From the NCBI RefSeq assembly GCF_003116815.1, contig NZ_QDKQ01000056.1, forward strand, positions 102,118 to 166,117: a stretch of DNA of 64,000 nt. The letters are read 5' to 3'. Below the pieces are notes generated by a model, which did no database searches, was not told the origin of the DNA, and saw only the letters and a program-made list of their open reading frames with translations. Every line of letters begins with the position of its first letter. Within the stretch, counting starts at the first letter, position 1. The stretch comes from Caulobacter endophyticus (GTDB lineage: Bacteria; Pseudomonadota; Alphaproteobacteria; Caulobacterales; Caulobacteraceae). Positions 1 to 8,188 of this stretch are shown here, in pieces. Position numbers and translations under genes: made by a program.

Positions 1-1689
1 AGGAACGCCCGCATCGGTTCGGTGGACCAGGAGCACCCGGCCACGCCCGTCTCCCTGCTCGACACGGTGCTGGAGGCCGACGAGGAGCGTCACGGCCTGC
101 TGACCCGCCTGGAGACCGCCGATCCCGAGGAGATGGGCGAGATCTGGGGCCGGCTGATCGAGATCGACTCCGACAGCGCCCCCTCGCGGGCCTCGGAAAT
201 CCTGGCCGGCCTTGGTTTCAGCCAGGACGACCTGCAACGGCCGATGAGCGAGTTCTCGGGCGGCTGGCGCATGCGCGTGGCCCTGGCCGCGGCCCTGTTC
301 GCCGAGCCCGACATGCTGCTGCTGGACGAGCCGACGAACTATCTCGACCTGGAAGGCGCCCTCTGGCTGGAAGCGCGGCTCAAGAAGTATCCGCACACCG
401 CCCTGATCGTCAGCCACGACCGCGAACTGCTCAACAACAGCTGCACCCACATGCTGCACCTGGCCGGCGGCAAGCTGGAGCTCTACACCGGCGGATACGA
501 CGACTTCGAAAAGCGCCGCGCCGAGAAGGCCCGCCTGCAACTTTCCGCCAAGGCCAAGCAGGACGCCGAGCGCGCCCACCTGCAGGCCTTCGTCGACCGC
601 TTCAAGGCCAAGGCCTCGAAGGCGGCCCAGGCCCAGTCGCGGATGAAGCGCCTGGCCAAGATGGAGCCGGTGGCGACCACCATCGAGGAGCGCGTCGCGC
701 CCTTCACCCTGCCCTCGCCGCCCAAGCCCCTGGCCCCGCCGCTGATCCGGCTGGAGAAGGCCGACGTCGGCTACGAGGCTGGTCGCGCGATCCTGAAGAA
801 CCTAAACCTGCGCATGGACCTGGACGACCGCATCGGTCTCCTGGGCGTTAACGGCGCGGGCAAGTCGACCTTCGCCAAGATGATCGCCGGCGCGCTGGAC
901 ATCCAGAAGGGCGAGCTGCACCGCGACAAAAAGATGAAGGTCGGCTGGTTCCACCAGCACCAGATCGAGGCGATGGATCCCAACGACACGCCGCTGGAGA
1001 TCGTCCGCCGCGCCATGCCCGAGGCCAGCGAATCCTCGCGGCGCTCGCGCCTGGCCCAGTGGGGCCTGAACTTCGACAAGCAGGACACCACCGTCGGCAA
1101 CCTGTCGGGCGGCGAGCGCGCCCGCCTGCTGCTGAACCTCGTGGCCATGGACGCCCCGCATGTCCTGATCCTCGACGAACCGACCAACCACCTCGATATC
1201 GACAGCCGCCGGGCCCTGCTCGACGCGCTGAACGACTACGAGGGCGCGGTGCTGCTGATCACCCACGACCGCTCGCTGATGGAGCTGGTGGCCGACCGCC
1301 TGTGGCTGGCGGCCGACGGCAAGGTGGTTCCCTTCGACGGCGACATGGACGACTACGCCAAGTTCGTGCTCGAACGCGCCAAGCAGGCGGTGAAGCCCAC
1401 GCAGGTCGCCCGCGAGCCGGCCAAGGCGCCCGCCTCCGCCCCGGCTCCCAAGAAGGTCGCCGTCGAGCCCCTGCGCCGCAAGGTCGAGGCCGCCGAGCAG
1501 GTGATGAACCGCAAGACCCGGGACCTGGCCGAGCTGGAAGCCCAGCTGGCCGACCCGCAGCTCTACGTGAAGACCCCGGCCAAGGTGCCGGAGCTGGAGA
1601 AGCGCCGCGACAACGCCAAGGCCAAGCTCGACGAGGCCGAGGCCGCCTGGATGGAGCTGGCCGAGCAGCTGGCGGACGCCGAAGGCTGA
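1..1689 (+). CDS. ABC-F family ATPase (YheS/Uup-like), 5' end outside window
   Basis: ABC-F proteins have two fused ABC ATPase domains without membrane segments and act on the ribosome. The reading frame is open from base 1, so the gene starts upstream; the GTG at 22 is internal. The first domain keeps the signature FSGGWRMRVALA and Walker B LLLDEPTNYLDL. The second domain has Walker A GVNGAGKST, signature LSGGERARLLL and Walker B LILDEPTNHLDID. A charged linker lies between the domains (about residues 160-220 of the visible part). After the second domain comes a Pro/Ala-rich stretch and a Glu/Lys-rich coiled coil, as in the YheS/Uup branch. Which ABC-F subgroup it belongs to is not settled. 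It ends at TGA 1689. Confidence 0.93.
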   Translation, partial: RNARIGSVDQEHPATPVSLLDTVLEADEERHGLLTRLETADPEEMGEIWGRLIEIDSDSAPSRASEILAGLGFSQDDLQRPMSEFSGGWRMRVALAAALFAEPDMLLLDEPTNYLDLEGALWLEARLKKYPHTALIVSHDRELLNNSCTHMLHLAGGKLELYTGGYDDFEKRRAEKARLQLSAKAKQDAERAHLQAFVDRFKAKASKAAQAQSRMKRLAKMEPVATTIEERVAPFTLPSPPKPLAPPLIRLEKADVGYEAGRAILKNLNLRMDLDDRIGLLGVNGAGKSTFAKMIAGALDIQKGELHRDKKMKVGWFHQHQIEAMDPNDTPLEIVRRAMPEASESSRRSRLAQWGLNFDKQDTTVGNLSGGERARLLLNLVAMDAPHVLILDEPTNHLDIDSRRALLDALNDYEGAVLLITHDRSLMELVADRLWLAADGKVVPFDGDMDDYAKFVLERAKQAVKPTQVAREPAKAPASAPAPKKVAVEPLRRKVEAAEQVMNRKTRDLAELEAQLADPQLYVKTPAKVPELEKRRDNAKAKLDEAEAAWMELAEQLADAEG

Positions 1690-1738
1690 GGCTGCCTGGA
1701 AACAACTTTCGGTAAACGCCGGTAAACCAAGAGCTTTA

Positions 1739-1774
1739 GCCGTATCGACAGACCTCGCGGGTTATCGATACGGC
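1739..1774. repeat. 10-bp perfect inverted repeat abutting a start codon
   Basis: GCCGTATCGA (1739-1748) and its exact reverse complement TCGATACGGC (1765-1774) flank a 16-base spacer. The right arm ends one base before the ATG at 1776. It could be an operator or an mRNA hairpin masking the start of the next gene. A short direct repeat CGGTAAACGC/CGGTAAACC lies just upstream (about 1720-1738). Its function is inferred only from position. Confidence 0.6.
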
Positions 1775-1775
1775 C

Positions 1776-2186
1776 ATGACCGCCGCCCTTTCCAGCCGCA
1801 ACCACGTCGTCGCCAACCCCGAAGGGCTGTCGGCTTCCTGCGTGCTGGAAGCCTTCGCGGCCTGGCTCGACCAGCGCCTGGCCGAGGCCACGCGGCTGGA
1901 GATGGACCTGGCCTTCCGCGACCGTCCGTTCGACGTCGAGATCGGCCGCACGCCGGCCCTGGTGGGCTGGGAGCACCGCTATCTCGCGCCGGGCGCCGCG
2001 GCGCCCAAGGGCAAGATGTGGACCGTCTATCGCCTGCACGACCAGACGGGCCGGCCCAGCGAACTGGCGACCGCCCGCGCCCAGGCCGACACGCTGGAGG
2101 ACCTGACGCCGCTGCTCGGCGAGCTCGGCTATCTGGGCGTCTTCGACGGCGAGGCGGCGATGTTCCCGGGCCTGGGCAAGCGCTAA
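1776..2186 (+). CDS. hypothetical protein (136 aa)
   Basis: I do not recognise a family. The protein is acidic and soluble-looking, with no signal peptide or membrane segment. It has an amphipathic N-terminal helix (VLEAFAAWLDQRLAEATRLEMDL) and a central Trp/Tyr-rich part (LVGWEHRY, MWTVYRLHD). Codon use is like its neighbours. No good Shine-Dalgarno site is visible; the start is pressed against an inverted repeat. It converges with the next gene so tightly that the two stop codons share bases 2184-2185. Confidence 0.7.
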   Translation: MTAALSSRNHVVANPEGLSASCVLEAFAAWLDQRLAEATRLEMDLAFRDRPFDVEIGRTPALVGWEHRYLAPGAAAPKGKMWTVYRLHDQTGRPSELATARAQADTLEDLTPLLGELGYLGVFDGEAAMFPGLGKR

Positions 2187-2506
2187 ACCGATTTTCGGCG
2201 GGCCTCGGCCGCCTTCATCGCCTTGGCGATACCGGGCCAAGCCTGCTTGCGCGGCAGGCTCAGGGCTTCGAGGTGGATGTTGCGGACGCTGGTCCAGCAG
2301 CGGATGCCCTCCGCGATCTCCTCGCGGAAACTGGCCATTTCCTCGGCCGGCGCCTCGTGCGCGACGCTTTCGACCTCGCGGGTTATCTTCTGCAGCCGCT
2401 CGATGATGTCGTCGCAGGCCGCGATCGTCCGCTGATGGGTGCGATCAACGGGCTTGCCGTTGGGCGCGCGACGCAGGCGGCTACGCGGGGGCTTGGACTT
2501 GGGCAT
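2183..2506 (-). CDS. hypothetical protein (107 aa)
   Basis: This is an unrecognised small soluble protein. The N-terminus is strongly basic (KSKPPRSRLRR), followed by a helical body (IAACDDIIERLQKITREVESVAHE, then a second helix) with a conserved-looking CWTSVRNIHLEAL segment and a basic C-terminus. The basic tail could bind nucleic acid, but that is a guess. It has typical high-GC coding bias, and its stop overlaps that of the convergent gene on the plus strand. Confidence 0.6.
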   Translation of the reverse strand: MPKSKPPRSRLRRAPNGKPVDRTHQRTIAACDDIIERLQKITREVESVAHEAPAEEMASFREEIAEGIRCWTSVRNIHLEALSLPRKQAWPGIAKAMKAAEARRKSV

Positions 2507-2524
2507 GGGGGTCTCCGCTTTGAT

Positions 2525-2640
2525 CCTTCTCCCCCTGCGGGAGAAGGTGTCGGCGTAGCCGACGGATGAGGGGTCGCGCGGGCGGTTCTGAGAGACCCCT
2601 CACCCGACCCCCGCTTTCGCGGGGCCCACCCTCTCGCTCA
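2525..2640. repeat. cluster of nested hairpins, palindromic intergenic repeat
   Basis: CCTTCTCCCC/GGGAGAAGG (2525-2547), GTCGGC/GCCGAC (2549-2563) and TGAGGGGTC/GACCCCTCA (2567-2602) follow each other, then CCCCGC/GCGGGG and a CCCTCTC/GAGAGGG pair. The block lies just upstream of the 107-aa gene on its start side. Its style matches palindromic intergenic elements common in Caulobacter-type genomes. No coding capacity is visible. Confidence 0.7.
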
Positions 2641-3199
2641 AGGGGAGAGGGCATGGAGAGGCGATCTCCCGTGAAATCTCACGAAAGCTGATGGGGAGGC
2701 GCGGAGCGGCCGGGCGGAGCCCGGAGACCGTGTGTTTGTTTAGCGTTTCGGCTTCGTCGACCGCTCCGCCGCATCATTGGCTCGAAGGACCGGGGGCGTA
2801 GGTCTCTTTCAACCGTTGGCCCGGCTAGCCCTCGGACGGGCAGGATCGACAGCCCCGCGGTAATCCGGCGCGGCCTCGGCTGATCCTGTTAGGCCGGTTT
2901 GAACGTTCCCGGCCCTGTCGACCCGCTCGCAGCATCATGGACGGCTTGGCGGCCCAATCACGCCCGTGAGCGCTCCTGCAAACCCGCCTTCCCACGACGC
3001 TTCCAGCGGCCCCGCTCGATGCGGTCCTCGCCACGCTTGGGCCGGTACCAAGAGCCCTCCCCATGGCGGGGACGGTTTGATTATGGCTCAGGGCTGGGCG
3101 CGTCTGATGGAATTGGATGAGAAAGTTATAGGGGATTGATCGGGTTCAGGAGTTTTCGCTGAACGCCGGGGATACACGCTGCTCTATCCCCATAACCGG

Positions 3200-3330
3200 G
3201 AACCTCCCCCTGTGGGGGAGGCGATCGCGTAGCGATCGGTGGGGGGTGTTGGTGATGACTTTCCACGACCTCGGAAGCTGAGAACTTCCCCCCACCGGCC
3301 TTCGGCCGCCTCCCCCACAGGGGGAGGTTC
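3200..3330. repeat. 131-bp long inverted repeat element with 24-bp perfect arms
   Basis: The arm at 3200-3223 is the exact reverse complement of 3307-3330, and each arm is itself a palindrome around CCTCCCCCTGTGGGGGAGG. Inside lies a second nested pair, CGGTGGGGGG (3237-3246) with CCCCCCACCG (3288-3297), plus a small hairpin CGATCGCGTAGCGATCG (3222-3238). The whole element can fold into one long cruciform. It looks like a non-autonomous repeat (MITE/REP-like) and sits downstream of the I78 lipoprotein gene, where it may also stop transcription. Confidence 0.8.
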
Positions 3331-3399
3331 CTCTTGATCGCCTTCCTCGCCCTTGCGGCGAGGGAGGCGGAGTTGGGCGAGCTTAGGACAGTCTCGTGA

Positions 3400-3738
3400 T
3401 CACCCGCACTTCACCTGCTGGACCACGCCCGTATCCGGATTGAACAGGATGTTCAGGCGGTCGGCGCGGTAGTCCATGGTCACCGGACAGGTGGTGCAGG
3501 CCACGCGCCAGCGTGACGGATCGACCGGCGCTGGCAGGGCCGTGCGGTTCTTGCCGACGAAGGCCTGCGCTTCCTTCAGGCCGCACTGGTCCTTCTCGGG
3601 CGCCGGGGGCTTAGGCAGGGCGATGGCCGGCGGGGCCACGGGGGTCTCGGGCGGCGGGGGCGGCGCGGGTTCAGGCGTGCTGGTCGAGCAGGCCGCCAGG
3701 ACCATGGCAGCGCCCAGAACCATAAGAAGCCGCTTCAT
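3400..3738 (-). CDS. I78-family peptidase-inhibitor lipoprotein (112 aa)
   Basis: The start at 3738 gives MKRLLMVLGAAMVLAAC, a lipoprotein signal with lipobox LAAC, followed by a Pro-rich spacer of about 30 residues. The C-terminal 65 residues (CGLKEAQAFVGK ... MDYRADRLNILFNPDTGVV ... VKCG) match the I78 proteinase-inhibitor domain: a conserved basic-aromatic DYRxDRLN strand, and cysteines that may pair. I78 proteins inhibit secreted serine proteases; here the protein should sit on a periplasmic membrane face. The start overlaps the holC stop by 4 bases (ATGA), so it is translationally coupled in the pepA-holC operon. A longer upstream start at 3813 would spoil the signal peptide. Confidence 0.85.
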   Translation of the reverse strand: MKRLLMVLGAAMVLAACSTSTPEPAPPPPPETPVAPPAIALPKPPAPEKDQCGLKEAQAFVGKNRTALPAPVDPSRWRVACTTCPVTMDYRADRLNILFNPDTGVVQQVKCG

Positions 3739-4193
3739 GCCTTCTTCTCCCATCCGCGTTCGGCCTGCTGCCAGTACGAGACCGGATGGCCGGCCGCCTT
3801 GAACGCCTTCCAACGGCCCCGCGCCAGCCGCAGGGCCTCTTCGTCACGACCGTCGAACAGCAGGATGCAGCGGGCGAAACCGCCCAGGTCCCCCGGCTCG
3901 GCGCCGTCGAGCAGGAACAACGCATCGCCGCCGTTCGGGTTGTCCAGCGCGGTGCTCAGCAGCACCGGCTGGCGCTCGGCCAGCGGTTCTTCGGCCAGGC
4001 CGTGCGGCAGGAAGCTGTCGTCGCGAAAGGTCCAGAGGTGAGCGTCCAGCGCGTTGAGCCGCGCCGGATCCCCTCCCCTGACCAGAGCCTTCCAGCCGCG
4101 CCCCAGGGTCTTTTCCAACAGTTCGGGCAGCACCTGTTCGGCGCTGCTTCGCTCCAGGTGGTAGAACCAGATCTCGCAGGGCGCGGCCGACAT
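3735..4193 (-). CDS. holC: DNA polymerase III chi subunit
   Basis: The 152-residue protein starts MSAAPCEIWFYHLERSSAEQVLPELLEKTL, the typical chi N-terminus (xxFYxL, then a helix leading to the LLEK motif). Further on are HLWTFRDDSFLPHG, QPVLLSTALDNPNGG and the acidic FDGRDEEALRLARGRWKAFKAAGHPVSYWQQ, all standard for this family. Chi links the clamp loader to single-strand binding protein. The ATG at 4193 is preferred over the long upstream extension, which overlaps pepA and has shadow composition. It lies 8 bases after pepA; the pepA-holC order is widely conserved. Confidence 0.93.
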   Translation of the reverse strand: MSAAPCEIWFYHLERSSAEQVLPELLEKTLGRGWKALVRGGDPARLNALDAHLWTFRDDSFLPHGLAEEPLAERQPVLLSTALDNPNGGDALFLLDGAEPGDLGGFARCILLFDGRDEEALRLARGRWKAFKAAGHPVSYWQQAERGWEKKA

Positions 4194-4201
4194 GCGCAGC
4201 G

Positions 4202-5683
4202 TCAGCCTTCGTAGGCGTCGGCGACGAGGCGGTTGAGCAGGCGCACGCCGAAGCCCACCGCGCCGTCCGGCACGGTCGGGTCGGACGAGCCCTTGCGCCA
4301 GGCGGTCGAGGCGATGTCGAGGTGGGCCCACGGCACGCCATTGACGAAGCGCTGCAGGAACAAGCCCGCCGTGATCGAGCCGGCCGGGCGGCCGCCGATG
4401 TTCTTCATGTCGGCGATCGGGCTTTCGATCTGCTTCTCGTAGGCCTTGGGCAGCGGCAGGCGCCACAGCGGCTCGCGCTCGGCCTCGCCGGCGGCGAGCA
4501 GCTTTTCCGACAGGCCGTCGTTGTTGCTGAACAGGCCCGCATAGTCGTTGCCGAGCGAGATGATGATCGCGCCGGTCAGGGTGGCCAGGTCGACCATGAA
4601 CTTCGGCTTGAAGCGGTCCTGCGTGTACCAGAGGGCGTCGGCCAGCACGAGGCGGCCTTCGGCGTCGGTATTGATGACCTCGATCGTCTGGCCCGACATG
4701 GAGGTGACGACGTCGCCGGGACGCTGGGCGTTACCGTCGGGCATGTTCTCGACCAGGCCGAGCACGCCGATGGCGTTGACCTTGGCCTTGCGGCCGGCCA
4801 GGGCGTGCATGACGCCGGCCACGGCGGCAGCCCCGCCCATGTCCCACTTCATGTCTTCCATGCCCTCGGCGGGCTTGATCGAGATGCCGCCGGTGTCGAA
4901 GCAGACACCCTTGCCGACGAAGGCGATCGGTTGGGCCGACTTGTCGGCCGCGCCGTTCCACCTGGCGATGACCAGCTGGCTTTCGCGGACGCTGCCCTGG
5001 CCGACGCCCAGCAGGCTGCCCATGCCCAGAGCGGCCATTTCCTTCTCGCCGAGAATCTCGACTTCGAGGCCCAGGCTCTCCAGGCCCTTCACGCGGGCGG
5101 CGAACTCTTCGGGATGCAGGATATTGGCCGGCTCGGAGACGAGATCGCGGCTGAACAGGATGGCGTCGGCCAGAGGCTCGAGCGCGGCGAAGGCCTTCTG
5201 GGCCTTGACAGGATCGGCGGCGGCGACCTTGACGGTGGCGACCGAGGGCTTCTTCTCGGCCTTCTCGGTGGTGCGATACCGGTCGAAGCGGTAGGCCGCC
5301 AGCTTGACGCCGAAGGCGACGCGCGCGGCGGTCTCGGCGTCGCCGCCCAGCTTGAGCAGCAGCTCGGTGACGCCCGAGGTCTTGACCGCGTTGTAGGCGT
5401 GGGCGGCGGCGATCTCGGCCGTCTCGGGCTCGACCGCGCCGGCGCCGTCGACGCCGACCACCACCACGCGGGCGGCGTCCAGGCCGGCCGGGGCGAGGAT
5501 GTCGAGGACCTGGCCCTTGGCGCCGATGAATCGGCCGCCCGCCGCGGCGCGCACGATGGCGCCGCCCGCGGCCTCGTTGACGGCCTTGGCCTCGGGCGAA
5601 AGGGCGGCGGCCTCATAGGCCAGCACCGCCAAGGCGGCGGTGGCGCCGGCCTGGCTGTCGGCGGGGACGAACTCGATACGCAT
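4202..5683 (-). CDS. pepA: leucyl aminopeptidase (M17)
   Basis: The protein has 493 residues, the family's usual length. It has an N-terminal macro-like domain (to about residue 165) and a C-terminal catalytic domain. The metal and catalytic elements are visible: [30 protein letters not shown], and the signature NTDAEGRL at about residue 337. PepA is a cytosolic hexameric di-metal aminopeptidase that releases N-terminal residues. The leader carries a hairpin CGCGGCCTT/AAGGCCGCG (5719-5739). Transcription is divergent from lptF. Confidence 0.97.
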   Translation of the reverse strand: MRIEFVPADSQAGATAALAVLAYEAAALSPEAKAVNEAAGGAIVRAAAGGRFIGAKGQVLDILAPAGLDAARVVVVGVDGAGAVEPETAEIAAAHAYNAVKTSGVTELLLKLGGDAETAARVAFGVKLAAYRFDRYRTTEKAEKKPSVATVKVAAADPVKAQKAFAALEPLADAILFSRDLVSEPANILHPEEFAARVKGLESLGLEVEILGEKEMAALGMGSLLGVGQGSVRESQLVIARWNGAADKSAQPIAFVGKGVCFDTGGISIKPAEGMEDMKWDMGGAAAVAGVMHALAGRKAKVNAIGVLGLVENMPDGNAQRPGDVVTSMSGQTIEVINTDAEGRLVLADALWYTQDRFKPKFMVDLATLTGAIIISLGNDYAGLFSNNDGLSEKLLAAGEAEREPLWRLPLPKAYEKQIESPIADMKNIGGRPAGSITAGLFLQRFVNGVPWAHLDIASTAWRKGSSDPTVPDGAVGFGVRLLNRLVADAYEG

Positions 5684-5845
5684 GCAGCGCTCCTGGGAAG
5701 CGGGAGATCCCGTCGCGGCGCGGCCTTGAGAAGGCCGCGATCCGACGCGACAGGACGTGAACGCCCGGCATAGTCCATGCCGATCCTTGGGAAAAGACCG
5801 TCGCCGTTCACAGCCCCGTCACGCCGTCCCACATGATGTCTTCGG

Positions 5846-5875
5846 TTGTGCCAAGCCGAGCCAGACGTGTAGAAC
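5846..5875 (+). promoter_or_regulatory. candidate housekeeping promoter for the lptFGD operon
   Basis: TTGTGCC at 5846 and TGTAGAAC at 5868-5875, separated by 15 bases, resemble the Caulobacter sigma-73 consensus (TTGACGS, then GCTANAWC). They lie about 60 bases before the lptF start and point towards it. The match is by eye only. Confidence 0.35.
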
Positions 5876-5933
5876 ACGCCTCAACGCCGGGGTTCGCCGC
5901 GCGAATCCGTGAAGCCCCCGAAACACCCCCTGC

Positions 5934-7085
5934 ATGCGCCTGATCGAACGCTATCTCTTCCGACAGCTGGTCGGGCCGACCATCCTGGCCACCGCGGCCC
6001 TGGCGGCCTTGGCCCTGTTGGCGCGCAGCCTTTCGGAATTCGACATCCTGATCGAGCAGCGCCAGACGGCGCTGATCTTCGCCAAGATGATCCTGCTGGC
6101 CCTGCCCCAGCTGCTCAACATCATCATGCCGATCGCGCTGTTCGTGGCCGCGCTGGTGGCGCTGAACCGTCTGCATACCGAGCAGGAGATCGTGGTCTGC
6201 TTCGCCGGCGGCATGAGCCGCTGGCGGGTGATCTCGCCGGCCATGCGGCTTTCGGTGTTCGCGGCCCTGATCTCGCTGGTGCTGGGCCTTTGGGCGCAGC
6301 CGTGGTCGGCGCGCCTGATCCGCGAGACCGCCTTCGACATGAAGACCGACCTGGCCTCGACCCTGGTGCGGCCAGGCGAGTTCACCGAGCCCGGCCCGGG
6401 CCTGACGGTCTACGCCCAGTCGATCGACCGCGACAACCTGATCAAGAACCTGTTCATCCACCAGGAAAAGCCCAACGGCGGCTCGGTCACCTATACGGCG
6501 CGCGAGGGCGTGATCGCCAAGCGCAACGACCTGCCGGTGCTGATCATGCGCAAGGGCTCCAACCAGGAGTTCAACAGCGCGGGCGTGCTGAACTACCTGT
6601 CGTTCGAGGAATACGTGTTCGACCTGTCGACGCTGTTCCAGAGCGACGAGCTGCTGCACTACAAGATCGCCGACCGCTATCCGCACGAGCTGTTCTTCCC
6701 GGACATGACCCAGGAATGGGAGCAGCATAACCGGGTGAAGATGCTGGCCGAGGGCCACTCGCGCCTGGCCGGTCCCCTCTACAACATCGCCATGATGGCC
6801 ATGGCCCTGGCGGCCGTGATCGGCGGCTCGTTCAGCCGCATGGGCTATGGCAAGCGCATTGCCGCCGTCGGCGCGGCCGCGGCCGTCGTGCGGATCATGG
6901 GCTTTGGCGTGCAGGCGGCCTGCGACGACCAGGTCTGGCTGAACGTGCTGCAGTACGCCGTGCCCATCGCCGCCACCTGGTGGGGCCTGGCCCAGATCTT
7001 CCGCCAGAAGGTGCAGCGCTACGTGCCGATCGGCCAGACGGGCGGCCAGACGGGCGGCCTGCAGCCGCTGGGAGGCGTGTCGTGA
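5934..7085 (+). CDS. lptF: LPS export ABC transporter permease LptF
   Basis: The 383-residue inner-membrane protein has the LptF/LptG layout: three N-terminal membrane helices (about 10-125), a large periplasmic beta-jellyroll domain (about 130-265) and three C-terminal helices (about 275-365). The opening MRLIERYLFRQLVGPTILAT is the family signature. With LptG and the ATPase LptB it pulls LPS from the inner membrane towards the LptA bridge. The C-terminus ends in a GQTGGQTGG repeat. The stop overlaps the lptG GTG start (GTGA). No Shine-Dalgarno site is obvious before this first gene. Confidence 0.96.
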   Translation: MRLIERYLFRQLVGPTILATAALAALALLARSLSEFDILIEQRQTALIFAKMILLALPQLLNIIMPIALFVAALVALNRLHTEQEIVVCFAGGMSRWRVISPAMRLSVFAALISLVLGLWAQPWSARLIRETAFDMKTDLASTLVRPGEFTEPGPGLTVYAQSIDRDNLIKNLFIHQEKPNGGSVTYTAREGVIAKRNDLPVLIMRKGSNQEFNSAGVLNYLSFEEYVFDLSTLFQSDELLHYKIADRYPHELFFPDMTQEWEQHNRVKMLAEGHSRLAGPLYNIAMMAMALAAVIGGSFSRMGYGKRIAAVGAAAAVVRIMGFGVQAACDDQVWLNVLQYAVPIAATWWGLAQIFRQKVQRYVPIGQTGGQTGGLQPLGGVS

Positions 7086-8188
7086 TCGGCATCGGCATGC
7101 TCGAGCGCTATGTGCTGCGCAAGACGCTGGCCTCGCTGGGCGCGGCCCTGGCGGTGCTGGGCGCGCTGGTGATGCTGATCGCCTTCGTCGACATCACCCG
7201 CAACGTCGGCACGCGTTCGGAAGACGCGGGCTTTGGCCAGCTGCTGTACCTGACGATCCTGCAGGCCCCGGCCACGCTGCTGACCCTGACGCCGTTCATC
7301 TTCCTGTTCGGCACCCTTGGCGCGTTCGTGGGCCTCAACCGCCGCAGCGAGCTGATCGCCATGCGCGCGGCCGGCGTCTCGGCCTGGCGCTTCATCCTGC
7401 CGGCGGCCTTCGCGGCCTTCGCCATGGGCGTGGTCACCGTCACCCTGCTGAACCCGCTGACCTCGGCGATGAGCGCGCGGTTCGAGACCGAGCGCGACGC
7501 CCTGCTGGCCGGCTACCTGAAGAACGCTCCCAAGGGCGCCTGGCTGCGCCAGGGCGACGACAAGCGCCAGATCGTCATCCGCGCCCGCATTCGCGACATG
7601 GTCGACGGCGCGGTCCGCCTGCGGGGCGTCTCGTTCTTCGTCTACGACGTCAAGCCGGACGGCAGCCTGGTGTTCACGCGCCGCTACGAAGCCGCTGAGG
7701 CCCGGCTGGAGCCCGGCTTCTGGCGCCTGACCGGCGTCAGCGAAGCCACGCCCGGCGCCGGCGCCCTGCGCTCGGAAAGCGCCTCGGTGCCGTCGGACCT
7801 GGACGAGCGCACCGCCGCCGACCGCTTCAAGAACCCGCAGGCCGTGGCTTTCTGGCGCCTGCCCGAGACCATCGCCCGCACCGAAACCGCCGGTTTCTCG
7901 GCCACGCCGTTCAAGATGCGCCTGCAGCAGATGCTGGCCACGCCGCTGCTGTTCGCGGCCATGTCGGTGCTGGCGGCGGCGTTCTCGCTGCGCCTGATGC
8001 GCCTTGGGGGCCTGGCCGCCCTCGCCGGCTCTGGCGTCGCGCTCGGCTTCGGGTTCTTCTTCTTCAACGAACTGTGCGGCGCGCTGGGCAAGGCCGACGT
8101 CCTGGGGCCTGTCCTGGCCTCCTGGACTCCTCCGGTGGCGGCGCTTTTGGCGGGGCTGACCCTGCTTTGCTATACCGAGGATGGTTGA
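7082..8188 (+). CDS. lptG: LPS export ABC transporter permease LptG
   Basis: I take the GTG at 7082, overlapping the lptF stop, giving MIGIGMLERYVLRKTLASLGAAL (368 residues); an ATG 15 bases later is the alternative. It has the same six-helix plus periplasmic jellyroll plan as LptF, with the family motif RRSELIAMRAAGVSAWRF in the first cytoplasmic loop that contacts LptB. The C-terminal helices contain GSGVALGFGFFFFNELCGALG. It forms a heterodimer with LptF. Its stop overlaps the lptD start by 8 bases. Confidence 0.96.
   Translation: MIGIGMLERYVLRKTLASLGAALAVLGALVMLIAFVDITRNVGTRSEDAGFGQLLYLTILQAPATLLTLTPFIFLFGTLGAFVGLNRRSELIAMRAAGVSAWRFILPAAFAAFAMGVVTVTLLNPLTSAMSARFETERDALLAGYLKNAPKGAWLRQGDDKRQIVIRARIRDMVDGAVRLRGVSFFVYDVKPDGSLVFTRRYEAAEARLEPGFWRLTGVSEATPGAGALRSESASVPSDLDERTAADRFKNPQAVAFWRLPETIARTETAGFSATPFKMRLQQMLATPLLFAAMSVLAAAFSLRLMRLGGLAALAGSGVALGFGFFFFNELCGALGKADVLGPVLASWTPPVAALLAGLTLLCYTEDG

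Larger units (their letters stand above)
2507..3399. other. gene-free stretch rich in palindromes
   Basis: No convincing gene lies in these 890 bases. The reading frames present have poor composition and no ribosome-binding sites. Both ends hold strong palindromic repeats (listed separately). The middle (about 2700-2945) holds further pairable arms: GCGGAGCGG (2701) with CCGCTCCGC (2761), and CAGGATC (2841) with GATCCTG (2882). It also has an imperfect direct repeat, GTCGACCGCTCCGCCGCATCATTGG near 2757 resembling the segment near 2917. A tiny ATG reading frame (18 codons, 3084-3140) is present but unsupported. A structured RNA or the remains of inserted elements are both possible. Confidence 0.5.

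Noticed and set aside
3084..3140. 18-codon ATG frame (MAQGWARLMELDEKVIGD)
   Set aside because: Too short, with no clear ribosome site; nothing supports translation, though the composition is natural-looking.
2507..3399. tRNA, rRNA, tmRNA, RNase P RNA or SRP RNA genes in the gene-free stretch
   Set aside because: I looked for conserved signature segments of these RNAs by eye and found none beyond a 17-mer similar to the 16S start. No CCA-ended cloverleaf is evident.
4322..5773. Long plus-strand reading frame (483 codons) opposite pepA
   Set aside because: It is a shadow of pepA: low-complexity Gly/Leu/Asp/Ala-rich translation with no domain, no ribosome site, and complete overlap with a strongly conserved gene.
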